Below, piece after piece: positions 34,042 to 41,485 of a stretch of 64,000 nucleotides of DNA. Below the pieces are notes generated by a model. The model made no database searches. It saw only the letters and a program-made list of their open reading frames with translations, and was not told the origin of the DNA. Both the position numbers and the translations under genes were made by a program. The stretch comes from WHSW01 sp963749365. Lineage in GTDB: Bacteria > Actinomycetota > Thermoleophilia > Solirubrobacterales > 70-9. Numbering within the stretch: the first letter of the stretch is position 1; the number at the start of each line of letters is the position of its first letter. The stretch lies in NCBI GenBank assembly GCA_963749365.1, contig CAVVME010000002.1, positions 1 to 64,000 on the forward strand. Reading direction: 5' to 3'.

Positions 34042-34395
34042 CTAGTAGCTCGAGCGCGTCTCCGTCCAGACCCGGTAGATGACCGCGATCGAAGCCCCGA
34101 GCACGGCCAGCCAGACGACCAGGCCGATGCCGGTCTCGGTGAGCTCGTCGGCGCCGGCGATCATCAGCACGATCGCCCCGAGCGCGCCGAGCAGCAGCGT
34201 CCTGGAGCGGTCGTCGAGCTGCAGGTAGGAGAGCCTGTTCTGGCGGTAGAGATGCCAGCCCGTGAACCCGATCAGGACGAGGAACGCGATCCCGAGCGCG
34301 GCGACCACCGCCCGGGCGGCGTTGTCGCCTCCGGGGACGGCGACCACGATCAGCGCCAGCAGCGCGATGATCGCGATGTTGCGCAGGGCCCGCAT
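34042..34395 (-). CDS. Hypothetical membrane protein
   Basis: 117 residues with about four hydrophobic helices (IAIIALLALIVVAVPGG; AVVAALGIAFLVLIGFTGWH; LLLGALGAIVLMIAGADEL; GLVVWLAVLGASIAVIYRV). No recognised domain. It lies between the TadE-like unit and the phosphate transport genes, on the same strand as both, with gaps of 100 and 48 nt. Confidence 0.65.
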   Translation of the reverse strand: MRALRNIAIIALLALIVVAVPGGDNAARAVVAALGIAFLVLIGFTGWHLYRQNRLSYLQLDDRSRTLLLGALGAIVLMIAGADELTETGIGLVVWLAVLGASIAVIYRVWTETRSSY

Positions 34396-34443
34396 CGCGG
34401 CAAGGCTAACGACCCGCCCGCGCGGCAGGGGGCGGGGGACGCC

Positions 34444-34695
34444 CTACTTCGCGCTCATCACGATCACGCCGAACACGATCGCCGCGGCGGTGGCCAGCAA
34501 CCCGAGCACCGCGAGGGCGGCGGCCAGCGCCGATTCCAGGGTCCGGCCCTCGCGGCTGAACTCGGCGAAGCGGGCAATGCCGAGGATTGCGAGCGAGAAG
34601 ACGAAGGTCGTCCCGACCCCGGCGACGAAGGCCGCGACGACGGTCTCCCAGAGTGCCTTGGTGTCGACCACCGTCGCGATCATCGACGCGATCAC
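34444..34695 (-). CDS. Small two-helix membrane protein next to pit
   Basis: 83 residues with two membrane helices (WETVVAAFVAGVGTTFVFSL; ALAAALAVLGLLATAAAIVF). The start overlaps the pit stop by 4 nt, so translation is coupled and it may be an accessory of the phosphate transporter. No known family recognised. Confidence 0.7.
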   Translation of the reverse strand: MIASMIATVVDTKALWETVVAAFVAGVGTTFVFSLAILGIARFAEFSREGRTLESALAAALAVLGLLATAAAIVFGVIVMSAK

Positions 34696-35792
34696 GCCGC
34701 CACGGGCTCGACCTCGCGAACCCGCCTCGCGAACGCAATCCCGACCCCGGCGAGGCCGGCCGCACTGACCAGCAGCGGCCCGATCGCCCCCGGGAACAGG
34801 TCGGTGAACAGATAGGTGGCGGCGCCGATCGCCGCCGCCGCGGGCAGCGTCATCAGCCAGGCGGTGACGATGTCGCCCGCCACCCCCCAGCGCACGGCGG
34901 AGACACGCTTGCCCGCCCCGGCGCCCATCACGCCCCCGGCGATCACCTGGGTGGTCGAGAGCGGAAAGCCGAAGTGCGAGGAGGCAAGGATCACCGCGGC
35001 GCCTGCCCCCTGGGCCGAGAATCCCTGGGCCGAGTCCATCTTGATGATCCGGGTGCCCATCGTCTTGATGATCCGCCAGCCGCCGAGGTAGGTGCCGAGG
35101 GCGATTGCCGACGCCGCCGAGACGACGACCCAGGTCGGGACCTCGAATCCCTCCGACGACAGGTTCCCGTTCACCACCAGCGCCAGCGTGATCACGCCCA
35201 TCGTCTTCTGCGCGTCGTTGGTCCCGTGCGCCAGGGCCAGGAGCCCGCCCGAGAGCACCTGCCCGGCGCGAAACCCCCGGGTCACGGGCCCGGGTCGCTG
35301 CCGGCCGACGATCCGGTAGGCGACCACGATCCCGATCCCACCGACGACGAAGGCGAGCACCGGCGCGATCAGCGCCGGGACCAGCACCTTGCCGATGATC
35401 CCGTCGCTGAGGATCGCGTCGGCGCCGGCGGCGACGAAGGTGGAGCCGACGATGCCGCCAATCAACGCGTGCGAGCTCGACGACGGCAGCCCGAAGTACC
35501 AGGTGATCAGGTTCCAGCTGATCGCGCCGATGAGGCCGGCGAAGATCACCAGGTTGGAGTCGATCGCGCCCGAGTCGACCACGTCCTTGGCCACGGTCGC
35601 CGCGACAGCAAGCGAGATGAAGGCGCCGGCGAAGTTGAGCACCGCGGCGTAGGCGACCGCGATCCGGGGCGACATCGCCCGGGTCGAGATCGACGTCGCG
35701 ACTACGTTCGCGGTGTCGTGAAAGCCGTTGGTGAAGTCGAAGGCGAGCGCCGTGGCGACGACGATGCCGAGGATCAGGTCGGCTTCAGCCAA
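34692..35792 (-). CDS. pit: Low-affinity inorganic phosphate transporter, Pit family
   Basis: 366 residues with about ten hydrophobic segments. The two family repeats are visible: FDFTNGFHDTANVVATSI near the N-terminus and GLLALAHGTNDAQKTMGVI in the middle. It carries metal-phosphate or phosphate with H+ or Na+. It follows the DUF47 gene by 9 nt, the usual regulator pairing for Pit transporters. Confidence 0.95.
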   Translation of the reverse strand: MAEADLILGIVVATALAFDFTNGFHDTANVVATSISTRAMSPRIAVAYAAVLNFAGAFISLAVAATVAKDVVDSGAIDSNLVIFAGLIGAISWNLITWYFGLPSSSSHALIGGIVGSTFVAAGADAILSDGIIGKVLVPALIAPVLAFVVGGIGIVVAYRIVGRQRPGPVTRGFRAGQVLSGGLLALAHGTNDAQKTMGVITLALVVNGNLSSEGFEVPTWVVVSAASAIALGTYLGGWRIIKTMGTRIIKMDSAQGFSAQGAGAAVILASSHFGFPLSTTQVIAGGVMGAGAGKRVSAVRWGVAGDIVTAWLMTLPAAAAIGAATYLFTDLFPGAIGPLLVSAAGLAGVGIAFARRVREVEPVAA

Positions 35793-35801
35793 GTCCCGAG
35801 G

Positions 35802-36422
35802 TCACGCATTCTTGATCACTATGCCTTCGAGGATGTGGGCGACGGCCTCGGTCGCGTCGACCGCGCGCTCGAGCCTGAGGAAGATGTCCCTCCAGCGGAT
35901 CACCACCATCGGGTCGATCCCGGGCGCGAACAGGGAGGCGATCGCGTCGCGGTAGAGCCGGTCGCCGTCGTTCTCGAGCCGGTGGATCTCGATCCAGTAG
36001 GGCTCGAGGCCCTTGAAGCCGCGTAGGTTCGTGAGCGCAGTCGCGACCTGCTCGCACGATTCGACCAGGACCTCGGCCATCTGGTGCGCCTGGTCCATCG
36101 GTGCCTCGATCCGATAGAGAACGCAGAAATCGGCGGTCTCCTCGATCTGGTCGACGATGTCGTCGAGCTTGGTCGCGAGCCCGTAGATGTCCTCGCTGTC
36201 GAGCGGCGTGACGAAGGTCGAGTTGAGCCGGCTGACGATCGCGTGGGTGATCCGGTCGCCCTCCTGCTCGGCGAGCAGGATCTCGCGCGCCAGGTCCCCG
36301 TGGTCGGGCCACCGCTCGAGCATCTCCCGCAGCAGCCGGGCGGCCCGCAGGCCGTTCTGGCCCGCCTCGCTGAAGAGGTCGAAGAAGACGCGGTCGCGAG
36401 GGACGAGCGAGGGCAGCCGCAC
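35802..36422 (-). CDS. DUF47 (PhoU-like) phosphate transport regulator
   Basis: 206 residues from GTG 36422 (RLPSLVPRDRVFFDLFSEAG). All-helical PhoU-like protein with metal-binding motifs ILLAEQEGDRITHAIVSRLN and IYGLATKLDDIVDQIEE, and a second repeat (IHRLENDGDRLYRDAIASLF). DUF47 proteins modulate Pit transporters. Encoded between wecB and pit, all on the minus strand. Confidence 0.92.
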   Translation of the reverse strand: MRLPSLVPRDRVFFDLFSEAGQNGLRAARLLREMLERWPDHGDLAREILLAEQEGDRITHAIVSRLNSTFVTPLDSEDIYGLATKLDDIVDQIEETADFCVLYRIEAPMDQAHQMAEVLVESCEQVATALTNLRGFKGLEPYWIEIHRLENDGDRLYRDAIASLFAPGIDPMVVIRWRDIFLRLERAVDATEAVAHILEGIVIKNA

Positions 36423-36432
36423 GGGCGCGAAG

Positions 36433-37500
36433 CTACCAGCCGGCGAGGATATCGGTGACCCGCTGCGCCGCCCTGCCATCCCACTTCTCGGGCGGGTCCG
36501 GGGGCGCTACGGAGCGCGCTTCGAGCAGCTCCGGGATCTCGGCGATCCGCGCCGGCGCCAGGCCGAGGAGGGTGTTCGTGCCCGCCCGCAGGGTGACCGG
36601 CCGCTCGGTGTTGTCGCGCAGGGTGAAGCAGGCGACCCCGAGGAAGGTGGTCTCCTCCTGGATCCCGCCCGAGTCGGTGAGCACCGCCGCGGCATCGGCC
36701 TCGAGCGAGAGGAAGTCGAGGTAGCCAACCGGATCGACGAGCTCGATCCCGGTCAGATCGCCGCCCCCGAGCATCTTTCGGGTCCGCGGGTGGACCGGGA
36801 AGACGACCGGCATCCGCTCCGCGACCTGTCGCAGGGCAGCCACCGCCTCGCCCAGCAGCGGCCCGTCGACGAGCGCCGGGCGGTGCAGGGTGACGAGCAG
36901 GTACCCGCCCGGCGCCAGGCCGAGCCCCCGCGCCGCCTCGCGGGCGCGAAACCGCGGCTCGAGCGCGACCAGGGTGTCGATCATCGTGTTGCCGACGAAC
37001 CGGCAACGGTCCTCGGCGACGCCCTCGGAGCGCAGGTTGTCCACGGCCTCGGGCGAGTGCAGGAAGAGCAGCTCGGAGAGGTGGTCGACGACAACCCGGT
37101 TGACCTCCTCGGGCATCGCGCGATCGAAGCTGCGCAGCCCGGACTCGAGGTGGGCGACGGTCACCCCGAGCCGGGCCGCGCAGAGCGCCGCGGCGAGGGT
37201 CGAGTTGACGTCCCCGGGCACCAGCACGAGGTCGGGGCGCTCGGCCCGGAGCACCGGCTCGAGCCGCTCGAGCACCCGGGCGGTCTGCTCGGCATGGGTA
37301 CCCGAGCCGACCCCGAGTGAGTGGTCGGGCTCGGGCAGGCCGAGCTCCTCGAAGAAGACCTCGGACATCGCGCGGTCGTAGTGCTGGCCGGTGTGGACGA
37401 TCACCGAGGCCGCGGGCCCGAAACGCTCCCGTGCGGCCGCGATCACCGGCGCCATCTTGACCACGTTCGGCCGCGTGCCGAGCACGTGAACGAGACGCAT
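36433..37500 (-). CDS. wecB: UDP-N-acetylglucosamine 2-epimerase (non-hydrolysing)
   Basis: 355 residues of GT-B fold. Motifs: LGTRPNVVKMAPVI, HTGQHYDRAMSEVFFEELGL, VAHLESGLRSFDRAMPEEVNR and LTDSGGIQEETTFLG. It makes UDP-ManNAc for cell-surface polysaccharides. It lies 10 nt before the phosphate regulator gene, an unusual neighbour, and no other polysaccharide gene is near. Confidence 0.96.
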   Translation of the reverse strand: MRLVHVLGTRPNVVKMAPVIAAARERFGPAASVIVHTGQHYDRAMSEVFFEELGLPEPDHSLGVGSGTHAEQTARVLERLEPVLRAERPDLVLVPGDVNSTLAAALCAARLGVTVAHLESGLRSFDRAMPEEVNRVVVDHLSELLFLHSPEAVDNLRSEGVAEDRCRFVGNTMIDTLVALEPRFRAREAARGLGLAPGGYLLVTLHRPALVDGPLLGEAVAALRQVAERMPVVFPVHPRTRKMLGGGDLTGIELVDPVGYLDFLSLEADAAAVLTDSGGIQEETTFLGVACFTLRDNTERPVTLRAGTNTLLGLAPARIAEIPELLEARSVAPPDPPEKWDGRAAQRVTDILAGW

Positions 37501-37507
37501 TGGCTGT

Positions 37508-37789
37508 CTAGGCCAGCTCGTCGATGCGAGCGGCGAGCTCGAAGTCGTTGGCAGTCAAGCCGCCGGCCGAGTGGGTGGTGATCGTGACCGTCACCTCGCT
37601 CCACGAGACACCCAGATCGGGATGGTGCCCGAGCTCCTCGGCCGGATCGACGAGGCGTCGAACGAACTCGACCGCGCCGACGAAGTCGCCGCGATCGAAG
37701 CGCTTGCTGATCTTGTCCCCGTCGCGGGCCCAGCCGTCGAGCTCGCCGAGCCGGGCCTCGATCTGCTGGTCGTCGAGCAGCTCGGCCAT
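37508..37789 (-). CDS. Pterin-4a-carbinolamine dehydratase
   Basis: 93 residues. The family motif is complete: ELGHHPDLGVSWSEVTVTIT, then THSAGGLTANDFELAARID. It dehydrates 4a-hydroxytetrahydrobiopterin, but bacteria without aromatic amino acid hydroxylases also carry it, where it may serve molybdopterin or other pterin metabolism. It starts 8 nt upstream of wecB's start region on the same strand. Confidence 0.93.
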   Translation of the reverse strand: MAELLDDQQIEARLGELDGWARDGDKISKRFDRGDFVGAVEFVRRLVDPAEELGHHPDLGVSWSEVTVTITTHSAGGLTANDFELAARIDELA

Positions 37790-37817
37790 CGCGGCGAAGC
37801 CTACCCGGCAACTCGGC

Positions 37818-38654
37818 TCAGAGAAGCCCCGGCACGCTCGACTCGGCGACGATCAGCGAGCCGGCGACCGCGATCGCGCACAGAGCCAGCACCGCTCCCG
37901 ACTCGAGCACGAGCGAGTTGGCCGGTCGCCGGCGGTCGAGCGCGCCGTAGAGCAGCGCCGCGACCCCGCCCCCGAGCAGGCCGCCGATGTGCCCGCCGAT
38001 GCTGATCCCCGGGATCGCGAAGGTGATGAACAGGTTGAGGACGACAAAGAAGCCGATCTGGGAGGCGAGCTGGTCGAGGCCGCGGTCGCGGGCGATCAGA
38101 AACCCGGCCGCCATCAGCCCGAAGACGCCGCCCGAGGCACCGACCGTGAGCTCGTTGGGATCGAGGAGCAGCGCGCCGAAGGCCCCCCCGAGCACCGATA
38201 CCGCGTAGATCCCGAGGAAGCGCCGGGTCCCGATCGCCGGCTCGAGCAGGGTGCCGAGGACGTAGAGGGCGATCATATTGAAGGCGAGGTGCAGCAGCCC
38301 CGCGTGCAGGAACGAGTAGCTGACGATCCGGTAGGGCTCCCCTTCGGCGACCGCGGGCCCGAACAGCCCCCAGTCGATCGACAGCGAGTCGCCCCCGAGC
38401 TCGCCGATCGAGCCTCCGGTGAGGAGCTCGGCGACGAACGCGGCGACGCAGATTCCGACCAGGACGAAGGTCGCCGGGGCATCCGAGCGCCCGGCGGCGC
38501 CGGCGGGGTCGCGGACATGGGTCCGCTCGCGGGCGCATTCCGGGCACCGCATCCCGACCGGGGTCGTGGTCATGCAGTCAGGGCAGATCGGGCGCCCGCA
38601 GTTCGAGCAGGAGACGTTGGTCTCGCGGCCGGGGTGTCGATAGCAGGTCGCCAC
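37818..38654 (-). CDS. Rhomboid protease with N-terminal zinc finger
   Basis: GTG 38654 is chosen so that the protein starts ATCYRHPGRETNVSCSNCGR; the frame runs far upstream antisense to the anti-sigma gene. Residues 1-45 form a B-box-like zinc finger (Cys/His pairs ending MRCPECARE). Then comes a membrane rhomboid domain with HAGLLHLAFNMIALYVLG, the catalytic serine in VGASGGVFGLMAAG and the catalytic histidine in GGHIGGLLGGG. It cleaves membrane protein substrates within the bilayer. Confidence 0.93.
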   Translation of the reverse strand: MATCYRHPGRETNVSCSNCGRPICPDCMTTTPVGMRCPECARERTHVRDPAGAAGRSDAPATFVLVGICVAAFVAELLTGGSIGELGGDSLSIDWGLFGPAVAEGEPYRIVSYSFLHAGLLHLAFNMIALYVLGTLLEPAIGTRRFLGIYAVSVLGGAFGALLLDPNELTVGASGGVFGLMAAGFLIARDRGLDQLASQIGFFVVLNLFITFAIPGISIGGHIGGLLGGGVAALLYGALDRRRPANSLVLESGAVLALCAIAVAGSLIVAESSVPGLL

Positions 38655-38685
38655 GGGCGCGAGACGATAACGGGAGGACGCGGTC

Positions 38686-39393
38686 CTACAGGGATGCCTG
38701 CAGGACCGGCGCGGTGGTCGGCTGAAGGCTGCCGGGACGAGGCTCGGCGGTAACCAGGACGGCGTCGGCGCCCTCGAGCGGGCCCGGCACCGCCGCCTCG
38801 GCGGTCCCGTCGAGACCGAGGACGAAGGTGCTCGCCGGCTCGACCGCGCCCTCGCGCTGAACCCAGACCTCATAGACCTCGTCGCGACCGAGACGGGGCA
38901 GCTCGCTGACGTGCAGGGTCGCCGAGTCGCCGTGGCGCTCGAGCGTCGCCGAGACCCGGGCCGCCTGCTCGCCGAGCGGCTCCGCCTCGACCAGACGGTC
39001 TTCGGGCCCCTGGTCGCCGCCTCTGACCAGGTACCCGCCGACCAGTCCGACGACGAGCACCGCGGCGAGCGCGAGGCCGATCGCGGGCCGCCATCCGACG
39101 TTGTCGGGGATCCGCCACCAGGCACGGCGCGGGGAGCCTGCCCGCGCCGGCGCCTCTGCTCGCACTTCGGCCAGCAGGCCCTCGCGCAGGCTGGCCGGCG
39201 GGCTGAGCTGGGGGACCGAGGTCGGCAGCACGTCGATCGCGGGTCGCAGCCAGACCAGATGCTCGCGACATTTCTCGCACTCGCCCAGATGGCCCTCCAG
39301 CGGCTCCGCCTCGCTCGGGGCGAGGGCGCCGAGGGCGTAGGCGGCGAGCTCGTCGCCGAGTCGCTCGGGATCGGCGTGCCAGTCGCGGCTCAC
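38686..39393 (-). CDS. Anti-sigma factor, RskA family
   Basis: 235 residues from GTG 39393, overlapping the sigma gene stop as GTGA. The N-terminal anti-sigma domain has the zinc motif HLGECEKCREHLVWL; a single membrane helix follows (AIGLALAAVLVVGLVGGYLV). The C-terminal extracytoplasmic RskA domain has DEVYEVWVQREG. It holds the paired sigma factor inactive until a signal triggers its proteolysis. Confidence 0.92.
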   Translation of the reverse strand: MSRDWHADPERLGDELAAYALGALAPSEAEPLEGHLGECEKCREHLVWLRPAIDVLPTSVPQLSPPASLREGLLAEVRAEAPARAGSPRRAWWRIPDNVGWRPAIGLALAAVLVVGLVGGYLVRGGDQGPEDRLVEAEPLGEQAARVSATLERHGDSATLHVSELPRLGRDEVYEVWVQREGAVEPASTFVLGLDGTAEAAVPGPLEGADAVLVTAEPRPGSLQPTTAPVLQASL

Positions 39394-40004
39394 GGCAGCG
39401 CCTCCGAGGGCCCGTCGATGCCCATCCGCTCGCCCAGCATCGTCCGGATCTTCTCCAACCCGAGCCGCATTCGTCCCTTCACCGTTCCCAGCGGCATTCC
39501 CAGCATCTCGGCGATCTCGGAGTGCGTGAAACCGCCGAAGTAGGCGAGCCCGATCACCTGCGACTGCTCGTCCGGCAGCTCGCCGAGCGCCCCGCGGACG
39601 CGCCGCGCCGTCTCGCGCCGGATTGCCGCGGCGTCGGTGAGCTCGCCCGAGGCCTGCCCCTCGAGCACCCCGTCGTCGTCGAGGTCGAGCTTCGGCGCCG
39701 GGCCCGAAGCTCGCCGCAGGGCATCGATCGCGCGGTTGCGGACGATGCCCAACGTCCACGAGCGGACGCTGCCGCGGGCGGCATCGAAGCGCCCGCCACT
39801 GCGCCACAGCGATAGGAACGCCTCCTGGGTGACGTCCTCGGCCACCGCCGGGTCACCGACTATCCGGTGGGCGAGCGAGTACGCGGCCCCGCCGTGGCGG
39901 TCGTAGAGGATCGCGAAGGCGTCCGCGTCGCGGCGCTCGACCAGGACGATCAGGTCCTCGTCGGCGAGGCGCTGCAGCGCCTCCGGTGTGATCTGGGAGG
40001 TCAT
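39390..40004 (-). CDS. ECF RNA polymerase sigma factor, SigK type
   Basis: 204 residues from ATG 40004 (TSQITPEALQRLADEDLIVL), chosen over an upstream in-frame codon at 40055. Region 2: FAILYDRHGGAAYSLAHRI and EDVTQEAFLSLWRSGGRFD. Region 4: LPDEQSQVIGLAYFGGFTHSEIAEMLGMPLGTVKGRMRLG. Encoded with its RskA-type anti-sigma in one unit. Confidence 0.93.
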   Translation of the reverse strand: MTSQITPEALQRLADEDLIVLVERRDADAFAILYDRHGGAAYSLAHRIVGDPAVAEDVTQEAFLSLWRSGGRFDAARGSVRSWTLGIVRNRAIDALRRASGPAPKLDLDDDGVLEGQASGELTDAAAIRRETARRVRGALGELPDEQSQVIGLAYFGGFTHSEIAEMLGMPLGTVKGRMRLGLEKIRTMLGERMGIDGPSEALP

Positions 40005-40114
40005 CCGGGATCGCGTCTCGTTTGCTGCTACGCGCGCCGGCCGCCGCCGGATCATTGCCGTCCGCCGCGATGACGATAGTTGCGGAAGTCGATCTGCGAC
40101 GAGAGGACGGACGT

Positions 40115-40537
40115 ATGAGCACCTCGAGCCCCGCCCGGCTCTACTGCACGCTGGTCGGCGCGGTCCTGGTGATCGCCGGGATCATCGGCTTCTTCTACAG
40201 CTCGGGCTTCGACACCGGCGCCGCCGGGGTCGCCAAGGACACCGACGAGGTCTTCGGGATTCTCGCGGTCAACGGCTGGCACAACATCGTCCACATCCTG
40301 CTCGGAGTTCTGGCGCTGGCCGTCGCCGGCAACCCCTCCGGAGCGCGCGCCTACTGTCTCGGAATCGGGCTCGTCTACGTGCTGCTGGCGCTCTGGGGCT
40401 TCATCGACGGCGACAACGTGATCCTCGGGCTGATCCCGCTCAACGACGAGGACAACGTCCTCCACCTGGTCCTCGGCCTCACCGGTCTCGCCGCGGGCGC
40501 GGCGACACCGAAGATCGCGGCCCCAGCGGCGGCCTAG
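40115..40537 (+). CDS. DUF4383 membrane protein
   Basis: 140 residues with four hydrophobic helices (YCTLVGAVLVIAGIIGFFY; WHNIVHILLGVLALAVAG; AYCLGIGLVYVLLALWGFI; VLHLVLGLTGLAAG). The repeated histidines in WHNIVHILLG and NVLHLVLGL fit DUF4383. Divergent from the SigK-type gene with 110 bp between starts, so it may belong to that regulon. Function unknown. Confidence 0.8.
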   Translation: MSTSSPARLYCTLVGAVLVIAGIIGFFYSSGFDTGAAGVAKDTDEVFGILAVNGWHNIVHILLGVLALAVAGNPSGARAYCLGIGLVYVLLALWGFIDGDNVILGLIPLNDEDNVLHLVLGLTGLAAGAATPKIAAPAAA

Positions 40538-40575
40538 GCGCCGGTCCGGCGCGGGCGGAGCCCGTTCGAGCTCGG

Positions 40576-40908
40576 CTAGCGGATCTCGCGCAACAGACGC
40601 TCGGCGGTGTCGCGCAGGCCGTAGGGTCGCCGCCTCCGGCGGGCTCCCGCGACCAGCAGCGCGCCTGCCGCCGCACCGCCGACCGCCACCGCGGCCACCG
40701 GACGGACCCAGTTGCGCGGGTCGCGCAGCGCCTCGAGCTCGCCCTCGGAGAGCTCGTCGGCCCAGCTCGAGAGCTCGGCCGCCGCCTGCTCGGCGATCGT
40801 CCCCAGGGTCGCATGCACGCGCGAGGCGAGGTCCTCGGGCGGCTCGATCGGCCGCAGCGCGTCGGCGAGCAGGTGCTCGAGTCGCAGCTCTCCGGCGGCC
40901 TCATTCAT
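40576..40908 (-). CDS. Hypothetical single-helix membrane protein paired with an ECF sigma factor
   Basis: 110 residues. Soluble helical N-terminus (residues 1-65), one membrane helix near 70-88 (VAAVAVGGAAAGALLVAGA), then a short basic tail. It overlaps the sigma gene stop by 8 nt, so it is a candidate anti-sigma factor, but it has no HxxxCxxC zinc motif. Confidence 0.65.
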   Translation of the reverse strand: MNEAAGELRLEHLLADALRPIEPPEDLASRVHATLGTIAEQAAAELSSWADELSEGELEALRDPRNWVRPVAAVAVGGAAAGALLVAGARRRRRPYGLRDTAERLLREIR

Positions 40909-41467
40909 CCGCGATCAGCCCCTCGAGCTGCTTGATCGCCCTGTGGATCAGGACCTTGGTCGCTCCGTCGGTGCGGCCGAGGGCGCGGGCGATCTCGCGG
41001 TTCGACATCCCGAGCGCGAAGCGCATGATCAGCGCCTCGCGGCGGTCCTCCGGCAGTTCGTCGAGCCTGGCGATCACCTCGCGCAGCTCCTCCCGGCCCT
41101 CGACCACGCGCTCGGTGCCGTGCGGGTGGGACGGGGGCTCGACCGCGTCCAGCGCCGCGGTCGGCTTGCGGGCCCGGTCGCGGTAGTAGTTCGAGGCGAG
41201 GTTGTGGGCGATCCGGATCAGCCACGGCCGCAGCGGCCGCCCGCCGGATTCCCGCCGGGCGCGTTCGAAGTGCCGGTAGGCCTGTAGGAACGCCTGCTCG
41301 GTCAGGTCCTCGGCGTCGTGATGGTTGCCGACCCGGTAGTAGGCATACGAGTAGACGTCGCGCAGGTGCTGCCGGTAGAGGTCCTCGAACGCGCGGTCGA
41401 GCTCCGCCTTGGACTCTGCCGTCCCCGTGGACGCCTCGGGGACGTCGCGCTCGGACTGGGCGCTCAC
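40901..41467 (-). CDS. ECF RNA polymerase sigma factor
   Basis: 188 residues. Region 2: FEDLYRQHLRDVYSYAYYRV and AEDLTEQAFLQAYRHFERA. Region 4: LPEDRREALIMRFALGMSNREIARALGRTDGATKVLIHRAI. Its stop overlaps the downstream membrane protein gene. The likely trigger is unknown. Confidence 0.93.
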   Translation of the reverse strand: MSAQSERDVPEASTGTAESKAELDRAFEDLYRQHLRDVYSYAYYRVGNHHDAEDLTEQAFLQAYRHFERARRESGGRPLRPWLIRIAHNLASNYYRDRARKPTAALDAVEPPSHPHGTERVVEGREELREVIARLDELPEDRREALIMRFALGMSNREIARALGRTDGATKVLIHRAIKQLEGLIADE

Positions 41468-41485
41468 CGCTCAAGCCTAGTCGGA

